A stretch of 64,000 nucleotides of DNA from Ditylenchus dipsaci (lineage: Eukaryota; Nematoda; Chromadorea; Rhabditida; Anguinidae), in contig SADC01000439.1 of NCBI GenBank assembly GCA_004194705.1, positions 186,001 to 250,000 on the forward strand, given 5' to 3'. This document shows, piece by piece, positions 23,692 through 34,800 of this stretch; the first letter of the stretch is position 1; each line of letters begins with the position of its first letter. The notes beneath the pieces are model-generated. The model ran no database searches and was not told the DNA's origin. It saw nothing but the letters and a program-made list of their open reading frames with translations. A program made the translations under genes and the position numbers.

Positions 23692-24099
23692 TTTTGTTCC
23701 TTTTGTCATTGCACATTTTGTTGGCACCCTGTTATTGTTACACACCTTGTTGGAACCTCCTCAATAAATATCTCTAACAAAACATGTCTATGTACTTTAC
23801 TCAAAGGCCTGTACGTGTTCTTTAAGTTAATCGTGTTCAGTAAGACAGTGTCATGGCACCACCTTTTGAATAATGATCTTGGTTTGTCGGCTTAGAGGGG
23901 CATCATCTTATTGAAGAAAATCAAGGTTCGCCCTTGGCCCTTCGAGGTTGCTCTGCATCATGGGTGCCTTCACGTGGCGTAGAGCGTTAGTACACATCAA
24001 TCAGAGGTGAAGACTAAACCCGTTAAATAATTTTTAGTTTCGGATTTCAAGTCATTAAGATACCCGAATTTTTTCCATATCATAGGGAGAGAGTTGAAA

Positions 24100-24192
24100 A
24101 GAACTGATATAGTAGTGCTCGCTCAAACTTTTTCCTACTCTACACTTCAATAGAATCGAAATAGTGTTATATCGAGAGTAGACTGTATCGCC
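24100..24192. mobile_element. pogo-like MITE right-end remnant
   Basis: ATATCGAGAGTAGACTGTA at the right edge matches pogo-like ends; no left partner was identified. It lies between the Ulp1 gene and the right MULE array. Confidence 0.4.
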
Positions 24193-24547
24193 AATAAAAA
24201 GAAACGACAATTGAAGGGGTACTATAGTATTTCTTATGTGTCACTGGTATACCGATAAAAAAAACCCCCTGCGGGGGACCCTGCTGTGAAGTCAACTTTT
24301 TTCACTTAGTCGAAGCTTCAAGCGCAGAATAAACCAGCGTATATTGAAACGGAATCAAACTTGTTTGTTAGGAATTATGTCTATCAATTGTCATCCGAGC
24401 ATCAACTAAGTGAGTTACTGAAGTAAAACTATTATTTTGTATAAAGATCTCCCTGAAGTAAACAAGTTCCACTACCCCAACATTACTCCCTGGATTCAGC
24501 CAAGTTGCGCAGTCAGCCAATTTGCGCCGGCGGATGTGGCGGAATAA

Positions 24548-24632
24548 TATCCAACGGAAAAATGTCCGACGGAAAAATGTCCAACGGAAAAATGGTCTGA
24601 CGGAAAAATGTCCAACGGAAAAATGTCCAATT
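24548..24632 (+). repeat. Right tandem array, unit CCAACGGAAAAATGT
   Basis: Inverted relative to 20569-20702; about six units with CCGACGG variants. Confidence 0.85.
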
Positions 24633-24696
24633 CCCATTTGAATTGGCACAATTTTATGACACAATTTTGATAAGAGGACAAATTGAAGTGGCAGCA

Positions 24697-26095
24697 CGAC
24701 GTGTCAAGTTTGAAAAATCGCGAAAAGGCTCCTTTCCTGCTAGGACAAATATAATTGACAATTTTTTGTTTATGCAAGATTTTTCGCAGATTTTCGCAAA
24801 TTTGATGCTTTTTTTCTATTGATAAAGCCTATTAGTTGCTGAATCAGTCATCACAGCAAGTCAAATTCACGAAAATTGCTGATATTGCATTTTCCAATCA
24901 GGACAAGAATTAGAACTTTTTTTTTGAAATTTCTTCGTTTATGACTAATTGGATGTTAAACTAAATTATTAGAATTAAACAACCTTTTTTCCCTTAATTG
25001 ACCATATTTAGCCTTAAAATAAAGCTGAGTGTCAGTCCTACACGACCATTATCGAAATCAGAAAAACGGAGCAATTGTTATCCTCATTTAAGCTAAATTT
25101 CAGTACAGTCGACGCTCTCTATAACGACTCTCAAGGGACCGGCTAAACCGAGTCGTTATAGAAAGCGTCGTTATAAAGAGCGTCGTAAACCGATTTAAAA
25201 CTTTGGCCCGCATGGAAATTTCAAATACTTATTTTTTTTGACAAGATTTTTTGCGGAGCTGAAAGCCCAGAATCTAAACTTTCAGATTTATGGATGGTTT
25301 GGCAAAATTTGAAATTTTTTTAAATAAAATCACTAAAATTAAAAAACCTGTACTTTTTGGGAAAATTTAGGTATTTAGGAAAATTTAGGTATATTTAGGA
25401 TTTATGTTTCCGTTTGTTTCAAATAAACATGTAGAGCTGACTCTCCCCTTTTGTTTAAGTCAAAACATGGCTAATCGCGTAATAAAAATATTGTATAAAT
25501 TTTCTAATTAAGTTCAACATCCAATTGATCAAAATGAAGGAATTTCAGCAAATATTGGCATAATATCTTTTGGTTTGCCTAAAAGCTTGAAAATGCCACC
25601 AAAAAGATCTTTTCTGCCACCAAAAACTTAAAATTTAAATATCTTAAAGTTTTTTTTTCAACTTTTTTTAATTTTTTCCAGTATCGTGTAGCCCAGAATC
25701 TCAGCTTTTCAACAAGCCATCAGCTGACCAAATGGTGTTTCAAAAACTTGAAGGAAAAGGTCTTTAAATGTAGTAAATTTTTCCGAAAATTTGCTCCATT
25801 TGAAGACTTTTTACTCCAACTTTTTGAAACCTCATTTAGTCAATTGATAGCTCATTAGAAAGCTGAGATCTTGAGCTACACGATACTGAAAAAATAAAAA
25901 CAAAATAGTCAAAAAAGTTAAGATAAAAAGTCAATTTAATGTAAATTTTGGTTTTTGGTGGCAGAAGAGATCTTTTTGGTGGCATTTTCGAGTTTTTTGG
26001 CAAACCAAATAAATATAAGCCGCAAATATTCTCATTTTTGTCTTGAACGGAAAACTACCATATTCGCGATTTTTGAAATTTGACCTGTCATAGCA
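24697..26095. mobile_element. Inverted-repeat element E1 (GTGTCAAGTTTGAAAAATCGCG ends)
   Basis: Ends GTGTCAAGTTTGAAAAATCG and inverse CGATTTTTGAAATTTGACCTG. Homologous to E2 at 52685-54032, sharing TTTCAGATTTATGGATGGTTTG, GCTGAATCAGTCA and TCCTGC(T/C)AGGACAAAT blocks. A pogo-like MITE fragment (25104-25195) is nested in it. No ORF. Confidence 0.65.
25104..25195. mobile_element. pogo-like MITE (CAGTCGACGCTCTCTATAACG), partial
   Basis: TA + CAGTCGACGCTCTCTATAAC and GGGACCGGCTAAACCGAGTC; only one end is well preserved. Confidence 0.6.
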
Positions 26096-27255
26096 CAACT
26101 CGAAATGGCACCTCTTTCTTCTTCCCATAAAAAGTCACCTACTGCCCATTTTTTGCCTTTTCTGAAACCCATGCAGTTATGGCGGCTATTAGTTGATCCA
26201 ACTTTACTTTTCACCACTGGTCCACTCTGTTATGTGATCATTTATCAATCCCCAAGTTTTTCACTACTCACTTTTATAATATCATCGAAGCATCCTGAGA
26301 ACACCAAAAAAGATTCTCTGATGTCTTTGCATAAAGTTTGTTTTCTCTATTGCTTGCTTAGTGTTTTTCTTAGCGGAAAGGCTGCAGGTGAAGAAGGGTC
26401 TTCTTATGGGCGATTTATAGATTGCTCAGTTTGCTGAAGGGTGAGACTGACTGTATAGATGGATTCATATTGGATTGTGTCTAGAGGAGGGAGGGGCACT
26501 GGGAAGTGGGTCAGCCGGCGAGAGAAGTCATCTTTCCCTTCTTTGAACCAATTGGATTTATGCTATAGGCAGCATGCATGTTTCCCTGCCCTTTTGTTCG
26601 CAAACGGCTGAACCACTACCAGAATTTGCTCTTTTGACTGCGACACGCAGATTTCCCCCATTTAGTGCAGGCGAAAGGTGTTTAAAGGCGATTTGGGAGA
26701 GGAGAAATCCCATTTGCTTGACTTCTTCTCCCGTTAGGAATGGAAACACACATGTCCACTTTTTCCCTCACACCACGGCATTTTCTCTCCGGGTTATTGT
26801 TGTTCTTTGAGCTTGAGGTGCGGATGAAAATTAGTGAATACCAAAATTTTTATGTTTTTTCTTGTCATTGCGAGGATCAATTTTTTGTATTATTTAAATT
26901 TGAAGCTAAAATATCGCCATTTTTTTGTTTATCGTGCTTTGTTTTTGTATTTTTAGGACCAAGTGTACTCGGGAATACCTACTCAGGAAGAAATTTTCAT
27001 CATTAACTTTTCTATTGAAAACATTATTCTTTTACTTTTGATGCGCTTTACAAACTTTTTGGCTAACGAGAGATGCTCGCAAACGTTAACTCCTCGTATT
27101 TTTGTTTGCTCTTAGCATTTTTTCAATATTTTCGTGGTACGCTGAAAAAGAAAAATATGCGTATAGCCATTACCGAGTTCGACCACAAAAATTTTATTTT
27201 TCGAATGACTTAATTCCTCAGCCTGATTATTATATTATTCTTAAACAACCGTCTC

Positions 27256-27420
27256 CGACAACGGTTGTCCCCCGCCAATTCAAAAAATTTTCCGGATCAT
27301 TGAACTTCTTTACCTAAAATAAAATTCTAGGCCTTGTTTTTTTAGAAACCAAGCTGAAAAATCCATACAGAAGTTCAATGACTAGGAAAATCAATTTTAA
27401 TTGGCGGGGGAAAACCCAGA
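27256..27420. mobile_element. MITE pair member (CCCGCCAATTCAAAA ends), copy 1
   Basis: CCCCCGCCAATTCAAAAAAT and inverse TTTTAATTGGCGGGGG flank a loop with AGAAACCAAGCTGAAAAA. The second copy at about 40452-40628 shares the loop (TTAGAAACCAAGCTGAAAAA). Confidence 0.7.
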
Positions 27421-28569
27421 ACGTGCCTATGGTCTTGTAAAGATAATAGTATTCCAAATTTATTTAAAAAAATCAGCTTTTTGAATTTTGTTATAAAAAT
27501 CAGGGATGGCTATGTTTTTCGTTAATAAAAACATATTGAAAAGTGTGATGAGGAAATAAATATACAGTTTAAATACGCATGAGGAATGCACGTTTACAAT
27601 TCGTGAGGCTTCTTGTGAATTGTACACGAAGTGATCTTTTTTGCTCAATTTTCTTAGCTTTGAATTTCCTTCAAAAATTATTTATTGAGATCACACGCGC
27701 ATGACCACCACCAAATGTAAAAGCTCTTAGTGTATTTCTAACTGCTTATGCTATTTTCATGTTGTTCAATATAATTTTATCCATTTTCATTGTTACCTCT
27801 TTATTTAAAAGATCTAACATAACTGAATTCCGAAAAAAGGTTTTTAGTACGCAATTTTCACACTCACTGTGCTATTTTTCTCTTTTTGGCTAAGAAATAT
27901 GGTCAACACTATCAATTTTATCATAAGTAATCTACCCCCTGAGTTCGACTCATCTTCAGATTTTTCGAGTGTCTAAATGTTCAGATACTTGGTTCAGTTC
28001 AATAAGATAATTTTTTCATTTTAAGAATAATTTTTAATATAAAAATTGAGAGTTTTACTAGAACTTGGTCGGTCAAACAAATTTTTTTTAATTTCAAGAT
28101 TATTGAGTATTCTTCAAACTATATTATTCAATCTTTACAGTTTTACTATGGTTTCAGAATTTAGGGTAAAAATAAGCGGACATTAGGCGCGTAAATCTAT
28201 TATTGTAAATCTATGCTTGGTCAGTTCCAATAGTTTTCACATCTTTTAGGGACAATGCTTTTTTGGCGCAAATACACTTTTTGTGCAAATTTTTGTTTTG
28301 CCTTTTTTGTATTTTTTCATGAGTAGCGTTAGCACTACCAGGATGACACTGACACTATTATTAACTTGGATATTACAAGATAAACTAAATTATCATCGGT
28401 ACAACCATAGATTGCATTGATTGATTCGCACATTCCTTTGACAGTCTGGTGGTGTGTGCCATCGACCTTGGGGTGATATCGCTAGTGTAAGATTGTTGGT
28501 TTGATCCCATCTCATATATTCTTATCTATTTTGTTTATATCCAAATGCACTGCTGACCTGTCCTGACCA

Positions 28570-28577
28570 TATATAAA
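28570..28577 (+). promoter_or_regulatory. Possible TATA box of the NompA-like gene
   Basis: TATATAAA about 260 bases upstream of the signal-peptide ATG, with an initiator-like TTCAGCATT some 60 bases downstream. Spacing to the initiator is longer than usual, so tentative. Confidence 0.25.
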
Positions 28578-28829
28578 TGTTGGATTGAACCAGTTGTTCC
28601 TAACCTTCCTCCCCCACCCTTCCCCTATATTGTCCGTTCAGCATTTCTATTACTGAACACACTTTACAGCAAATCTGAACAGGTAGTGGCGCTCGCAAAG
28701 AATCATCTGCACATACACCACCATCTTGGCCGTCTGGTAGGGTTTATTATGCTGAACAATAGGCAACAAGCCTCCACGTCAGCCATCACCCTCGATAATA
28801 GGAGAAGAGAGGCAAAGTTCAGGCTAGAT

Positions 28830-31800
28830 ATGCATAAACCTGCCCTACTCCTAACCACACTCGTCCTAGTGTTCTGTGCTCAAATTGCCAATGCTGATCA
28901 ATCTATTCGTAAGTTTGTTTTATATCGAGCTAAGCTTGTTGAGCACCAAAACTTAAAGTGTTAAAAATGTTAACAAAGTCTATGTGGATTACCATAAAAC
29001 CTTTATATATTCCAAACTCCCCCGAGCCCACTCAATTGATGAGATGTCTTCTCAAAATAATTTTACAATCAAAACTCGATTAGTGACGGTTGCAATTCAT
29101 TTTTTAGGCTTCAAGTAATGGGACCTCCGATTGAGTGAATATCTGAAGAGTTTAAAAGCAATCTTTATAAAAACATGAAGATATTAGCTTTCTGTGCCCT
29201 TGAATCCGTGAAAAACAAAAATTTGCTTAATAAACATAACTGATTTCCTAATTTCTCAAAATTTTGTTTGATACACTTTGTACACTCAAAACTGACGTTT
29301 AGTACATAACAAGTAATGTAATTTATAAAAGTATAACTAAGAAAGCATTAGGTGGATGTCAGATACGGCTTGATATGTATGTTTTCCCAATTCATCTGTG
29401 TAACATTTTGCTGAAAAACTTTCAATCATCATCTTTGATCCAATTTAATTCCTCGATATCTTGTGTCAAATAGCTAGCTTTTGGGAAAAAAAGAAAATAA
29501 CTGTTACGCCATGGAGAAGAGGAGGAAACTGACTCTGGGTTACTACATATCTAAGAGGATGACCTTCACCCAATTCCTTAGCGAAATCCCATTTTTCGGT
29601 TCTTTTGTAACACATTTTTGGAGAAGAAGGGTGAAAGAAAGCAGCAAGACGGCTATCTTTTTTTACTAGCACTATAACGCCTCTTTATAGGCAACGGAGC
29701 AATTGACGGTTATTGATGAATATATATTTCTAATTAAAACAGGGACCAACAAATTAATCTAAAATGTCCGAAAATATTCAGACCTGAGAAGTCTCAAGCA
29801 ACTTTGAAATCGACTAGCAATTGATTTGACTACAGTTAAACCTGGGTGTAGTGACACCCCTCCAAGTTCGACACTTTTTTAAATTCAATTCTGCTTAAGC
29901 AGTCTAATCCGGAAAATTAAAAGAAAAAACTAAACCTGACAAGAGGTCATAAAGATCCCAAAATCGCCAAAAAAGGAATACAGTCAAACTTAGTTATAAC
30001 GTACCCCCAAGGACCGACCCTAGGAGCACGTTATAACGAAGGGTACGCTGTATCGGGGGTTGATTTGACGGAATTTAATATTGAAGGGACCGACCCTAGG
30101 GATACGTTATATCGAGGGAAACGTTATATCAGGGGTTTGCTATCAATTTTGTGTGAAAAGTGGGTCACAGCGTGTTAGAAAGTAAAATACAGTTAAGTCT
30201 CGATATAGCATACCCCGATATAACATGCAGATACAACATATCCCCTTGAAAGTCACATTTGGTTTTGCGGTCAAATTTAATCAATAAACTTAGCCTCGAT
30301 ATAACATATCCCTCTATGAAAAATACTTTTTGGGCGCTCCTGAAATAGTATGTTATATCGAGACTCGATCGTACCAATTTCGAAGTCTAAACTCATACCA
30401 GAAATTTCAACGCTTCAAGCTGTAACCTTTTATTATCATAATTTTATGATTGCTTTAACGACGGGCTAAAGAAGATTGTAAAATCTAATCTAAATTGCAG
30501 CTAAAATAAAAAAAAATCTAAAGCCTAAAAAACAACAATAACAGTACACCACCACGTTCCAACAACTAAATTTTTCTGTTTGCAGCTTTGGTGAGCCAGT
30601 GCGACAAAGGCTCCAGCCCGTCTTTCTGCTTCAACACAATTCCACCAATGGAGTCCAGCTGCGTTCTGTGCCAGCCAACAACTTCTCGATTGTTCCGACT
30701 ACTGCTCCAATGCCAATGTACGTGGTTCTAGACCCCATCTTCGCTCCTCTAACCCAACCCCGGCCTATAATTCCCCCCAAATAAGCAATTTTTTCCGCAA
30801 TAATAGTAAAAAGGAAGGTAATAATAGTGGTAAAAAAGGTTTATTCACTACTAAAATTAATTCTTATAATCCGTCGAATGACTGGCTAGGCCGTATTCTG
30901 GGCCTGTCTATGCCTCCGGACTGCGACTTGTTAAAGTCCTTTCACACCCAATTCATAACTGATTTACAGGACTGTGTGGGTGTGCAATATACCAATGGAC
31001 AGTGCACTATATTGGGCAATGCTCAACAGCAATTTAGCAATGATGCTCAAGCACATTTGATAACCAAGAGCTGCGTTAAGGTGAAATTTAATTTGAAAAA
31101 TTAAAAAATAGCCTTCACCGGGAATAGAACTCACATGGCACAGTTTGTCGTGTTTTTTCCGTTTTTTGTATTTTTACAATCAATGAAATTTTTGCGGCAT
31201 TGTGTTTTTAAAAGTTAACCATTCACTTTGTAGCTGAAACTATTGCCTACAAAATGAGAGTTCAACTTTCAAATACTTAAAAAAGTATATAAAGAACACA
31301 ATGCCCCAAAGATTTCTTTGAAACAAATCAAACGTATGCATGACACAACGTAATGTATCTCAGCAATCGAAACTTAAAAAACTTTGCTATTTTATGATCC
31401 AGAGAAAATTTTATCTGCTGGATTTCTCAGAAGAATATATTTTTTCTCGATATACGTGCTTTTACAAAAAAACACAATCGTGGAGGCAATAGTGGAGATC
31501 AAACTATTTACGGAGTCCTTATATCGAGTTTTTGACTTTAGCACAGGGATCCCATAATTTTTTTTAAAAATAAGTAGATTTTTTCAAAAACTAAGATTTT
31601 TTGTTTAAAAGAACATATTTTCAAAAAAAAACTAAGATTTTCGGTACTTAAAAAAAATCAGTAGCTCTCAAATAATTTTACAATAAATATAAAAAAATAA
31701 GATTCGGGGTGCCGAAATAAGTAGAATCCTTATAAATAAGTAGATATGGGATCCCTGCTTTAGCATGAAGTTTGAATTTTTTGTTGCAGAGTGAACGAAT

Positions 31801-34800
31801 TTGTGCATCACCCTTCCACTTTGATGTGCATGAGCAAAAAATTCTAGTTGGATTTGCTAGGGAAGTTGTGCCAGCTGACTCCATCCAAGTATGCTTTTTA
31901 AAGTTTTACTAAACCATACCAATGATGTACAAGAAATAGACTAAAAATTTTTTTTAACCTACTAAAGATTTTTGAAAGTTTATCTAAAAGATCGACCTAC
32001 AAAATTAGTAAAAACATGCCCAGTAAAAAGAGGAAGCTTATTTTTCAAACAATAGCCCAATTTTTCGTAGCAATATCCACAGTCTATACACAAGTCATAT
32101 ACACAATTTATTGACTCAACATTTGCCTCATTTTGCAGGTTTGCCTGTCAGCTTGTCTGAACGCCTTTGACACTTTTGGATTCGAGTGTGAGTCAGTAAT
32201 GTTCTACCCAGTTGACTCTGAGTGCATTCTGAACACCGAAGACCGTTTGGATAGACCAGACCTGTTTGTGGATGAGCATGAAGACCAGGTCATTTATTTG
32301 GACAACAATTGTGCTGGATGTAAGTCGTGATTTTTGCTGCTCTGAGCACTGATCTAACTGTGCATGTGTGTTTGCAGCTCAGTGCTACGCTCCCTATGTC
32401 ACTCAGTATGTGGCTGTGGAGGGCAAACAGCTTAAAGAAGAAATGGACCACCAGTTTACCGACTTGGACTGGGCCTCTTGTGAGGAATTATGCACTCAGC
32501 GATTAACCACTACTGTAAGCCAACTTTTGAAGGATTTGATTGATTTTTGGTAATCCGAGAACAAAACATTATTGAATTTCGTTCCTAAGTATGGCAGTAA
32601 CAAGTCACCTGCAGCCATCTTCGAGAAGTGACATTACACAGACATTTTTGTCAAAAAATTCCCATACAACCTTTTTTCCGATTTTTTCGCATTTTATAAT
32701 TAATGAAATTTTCGCAGCATTGACGCCACCTCAAGATCGTCTCCACGTAAGGCTCGAAGCTTTTTTACCCCAATTTCGAAGACTTTTCCTACTCTTTCAA
32801 AATAGTCCGGCCTCAAAAATTCCAAGCATCAAGATTTTGCCGATTATTTTTAATCAATCTGCTAATTCTAAATATAAAACCACACCTATATTTAAAAATA
32901 ATAGAGCTTCAATTTTTAGATGTTAAAGTTACAGGATTGCTGAAGAACGATCGGCAAAATCTAAATCTTTGCGATTCCTATGATCAGGCTATTATGAAAC
33001 AAAACGGAAAATAAAAGTTAAAAGCGTCAGACTCTAGGCGAGAACGAATTTTTTGCGGAGTCATTTAACAAGGTTCGACTGTAAAAAACAAAGGGAGACC
33101 AAGGTAAAAATGGACCGGGTCAAAGTGTTTCAGTTATTTTTTATCGGAAAATACCGGATGTTTGTTTTATGCATAGAGAAAATTTGATTTGATGAGACAC
33201 CCCTCATTTATTTGGATGTCTCGATCAAAGAAACGATTTTAAAATCAAAGAAACTTGATGAGAGCAAGCAACAGAAAGAAAGGGAAATTGAAAGCATTTT
33301 GCATTCAGGTCAACGACTTCAACTGCAAATCTTTCATGTACGACAATCAGACCAGAACTTGCATTTTGTCGGTGAGTCATCAAACAAACAACAAAAAAGC
33401 AAAAAAAAAGTTAAAATAAAATATTATCAGGATGAGCGTAGCAGACCCCTGGGACGTGGAAATTTGACTGAGGCAACTGGATTCACCTACTACGAAAAGA
33501 AATGCTTTGCTTGTGAGTGCAACAAATATGTAGTTCTGGTAAAAAATCTTAGAGTTTTTTCAGCTCCAAGAACTTGTCGCAATGTGCCCTCATTCACCAG
33601 AGTGCCCCAAATGCTGTTGGTGGGATTTGCGGCGTTTGTGATGGAGAATGTGCCATCAGTGACCATGTGTTTAGATCAATGCACAAAGTAAGGGTACTCA
33701 CCGTATTTCCTCTTAGACTATGGTCGCTTTCTCCCGCCAAAAGGTTGAAACATACCGTCAATTAATTCTTCATCCCGTCAAATTAAAATTTTCCCCAAAA
33801 ATTTTAATTCTTACGTCAAATTTTATTTAATCCCGCCAAAAAATTTTGTATTGCGAGTATTTTTTATTTTCTTTAGCAGAACGATAAGTAAAATAAATAC
33901 ATACTTGTAAGGCAAAATGCTTTGACTAAATTAGAACAAAATTTGATAGGATAAAACAATTAATTTCATCGGTTTTTTGAACTTTTTGACGTGAAAAATC
34001 ACTCTCCTAGGCCCTTGGCTTAAAATCTTGTTTATGGCATTGTATTTTTGAACCAGTTTTTCAAGATTGTTCCCAAAAAAGTGGAAGTTGTTCGGATGGG
34101 AGCGCCTTTTCCATTAACTATGAATATTAGTCCCAGACCCCGGAAAAAGTGCACAAGACATTTAATATTTTCGGCTAACGTATGCTGGCATACACTAAGC
34201 CCAAGCCTAAGCCTGAGCAAATAAAGTGTTACAATTAATAGAAAATCGGGCTTTATATGTGTTGAGGTTACACCCGAAAAATATGCCTCGGTCCCCCTGC
34301 TGTCTTTTCTTGTTTTTTTAAATTTTGCTTGCCCCCCCCCTGTTTTTTCAAAAGTCTTTTTTTTTCAAAAAAATTCATTGTTTTCTAATTTTTTGCATCT
34401 ATAAAGCATAAAAAAGTTTCCAGTATTATAAATGGTATAAAATACGATTTATTTATTTATTCATTTTAAACATAATAGACATTGCTTGGCCCCACAAGCA
34501 TTAAAATAAACTATAAGCTTATCATTTCCAGTTAAATACACCGTGAAAAACTTTAAATATAATAGAATACAAGAAAAAATGCTATAAAAGACAAAACACA
34601 AGAAAAATAATTTTGGAAAAAATAAAAGGAGGGGGGACCAAGGCATATTTTTTTCAGGGGCAACTCCAATACATATAGAGCTGAAAGTAGGATTTTCGGT
34701 AGGGGCCCCACAACCGAACAAGTCCCAAAAAAAAGTTATGTCCAAACTGCAGCTAGTAAAATGGGCTGCAATTTAAGAATTAACTTGTTTGAAAGCAGTC

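Larger units (their letters stand above)
20418..24692 (+). mobile_element. Mutator-like (MULE) transposon with Ulp1 protease and tandem 15-bp termini
   Basis: The left end has TGTGCC-rich units (20418-20500) then about nine copies of a 15-bp unit GGACATTTTTCCGTT (20569-20702). The right end mirrors both: CCAACGGAAAAATGT units at 24548-24632 and TTTGAATTGGCACAATTTTA after them. Between them is a split gene for a FLYWCH/MULE transposase/Ulp1 protein. An 8-9 bp target duplication could not be identified, partly because another repeat (24697) abuts the right end. Confidence 0.8.
26096..28680. other. Spacer upstream of the NompA-like gene; one MITE
   Basis: AT-rich with pyrimidine tracts; frames at 26105-26437 and 26740-27006 lack recognisable domains. 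Contains the MITE at 27256-27420 and a half copy (28250-28345) of the 38762-39206 element. A B-box-like GGTTTGATCCCA occurs at 28498-28509. Confidence 0.4.
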
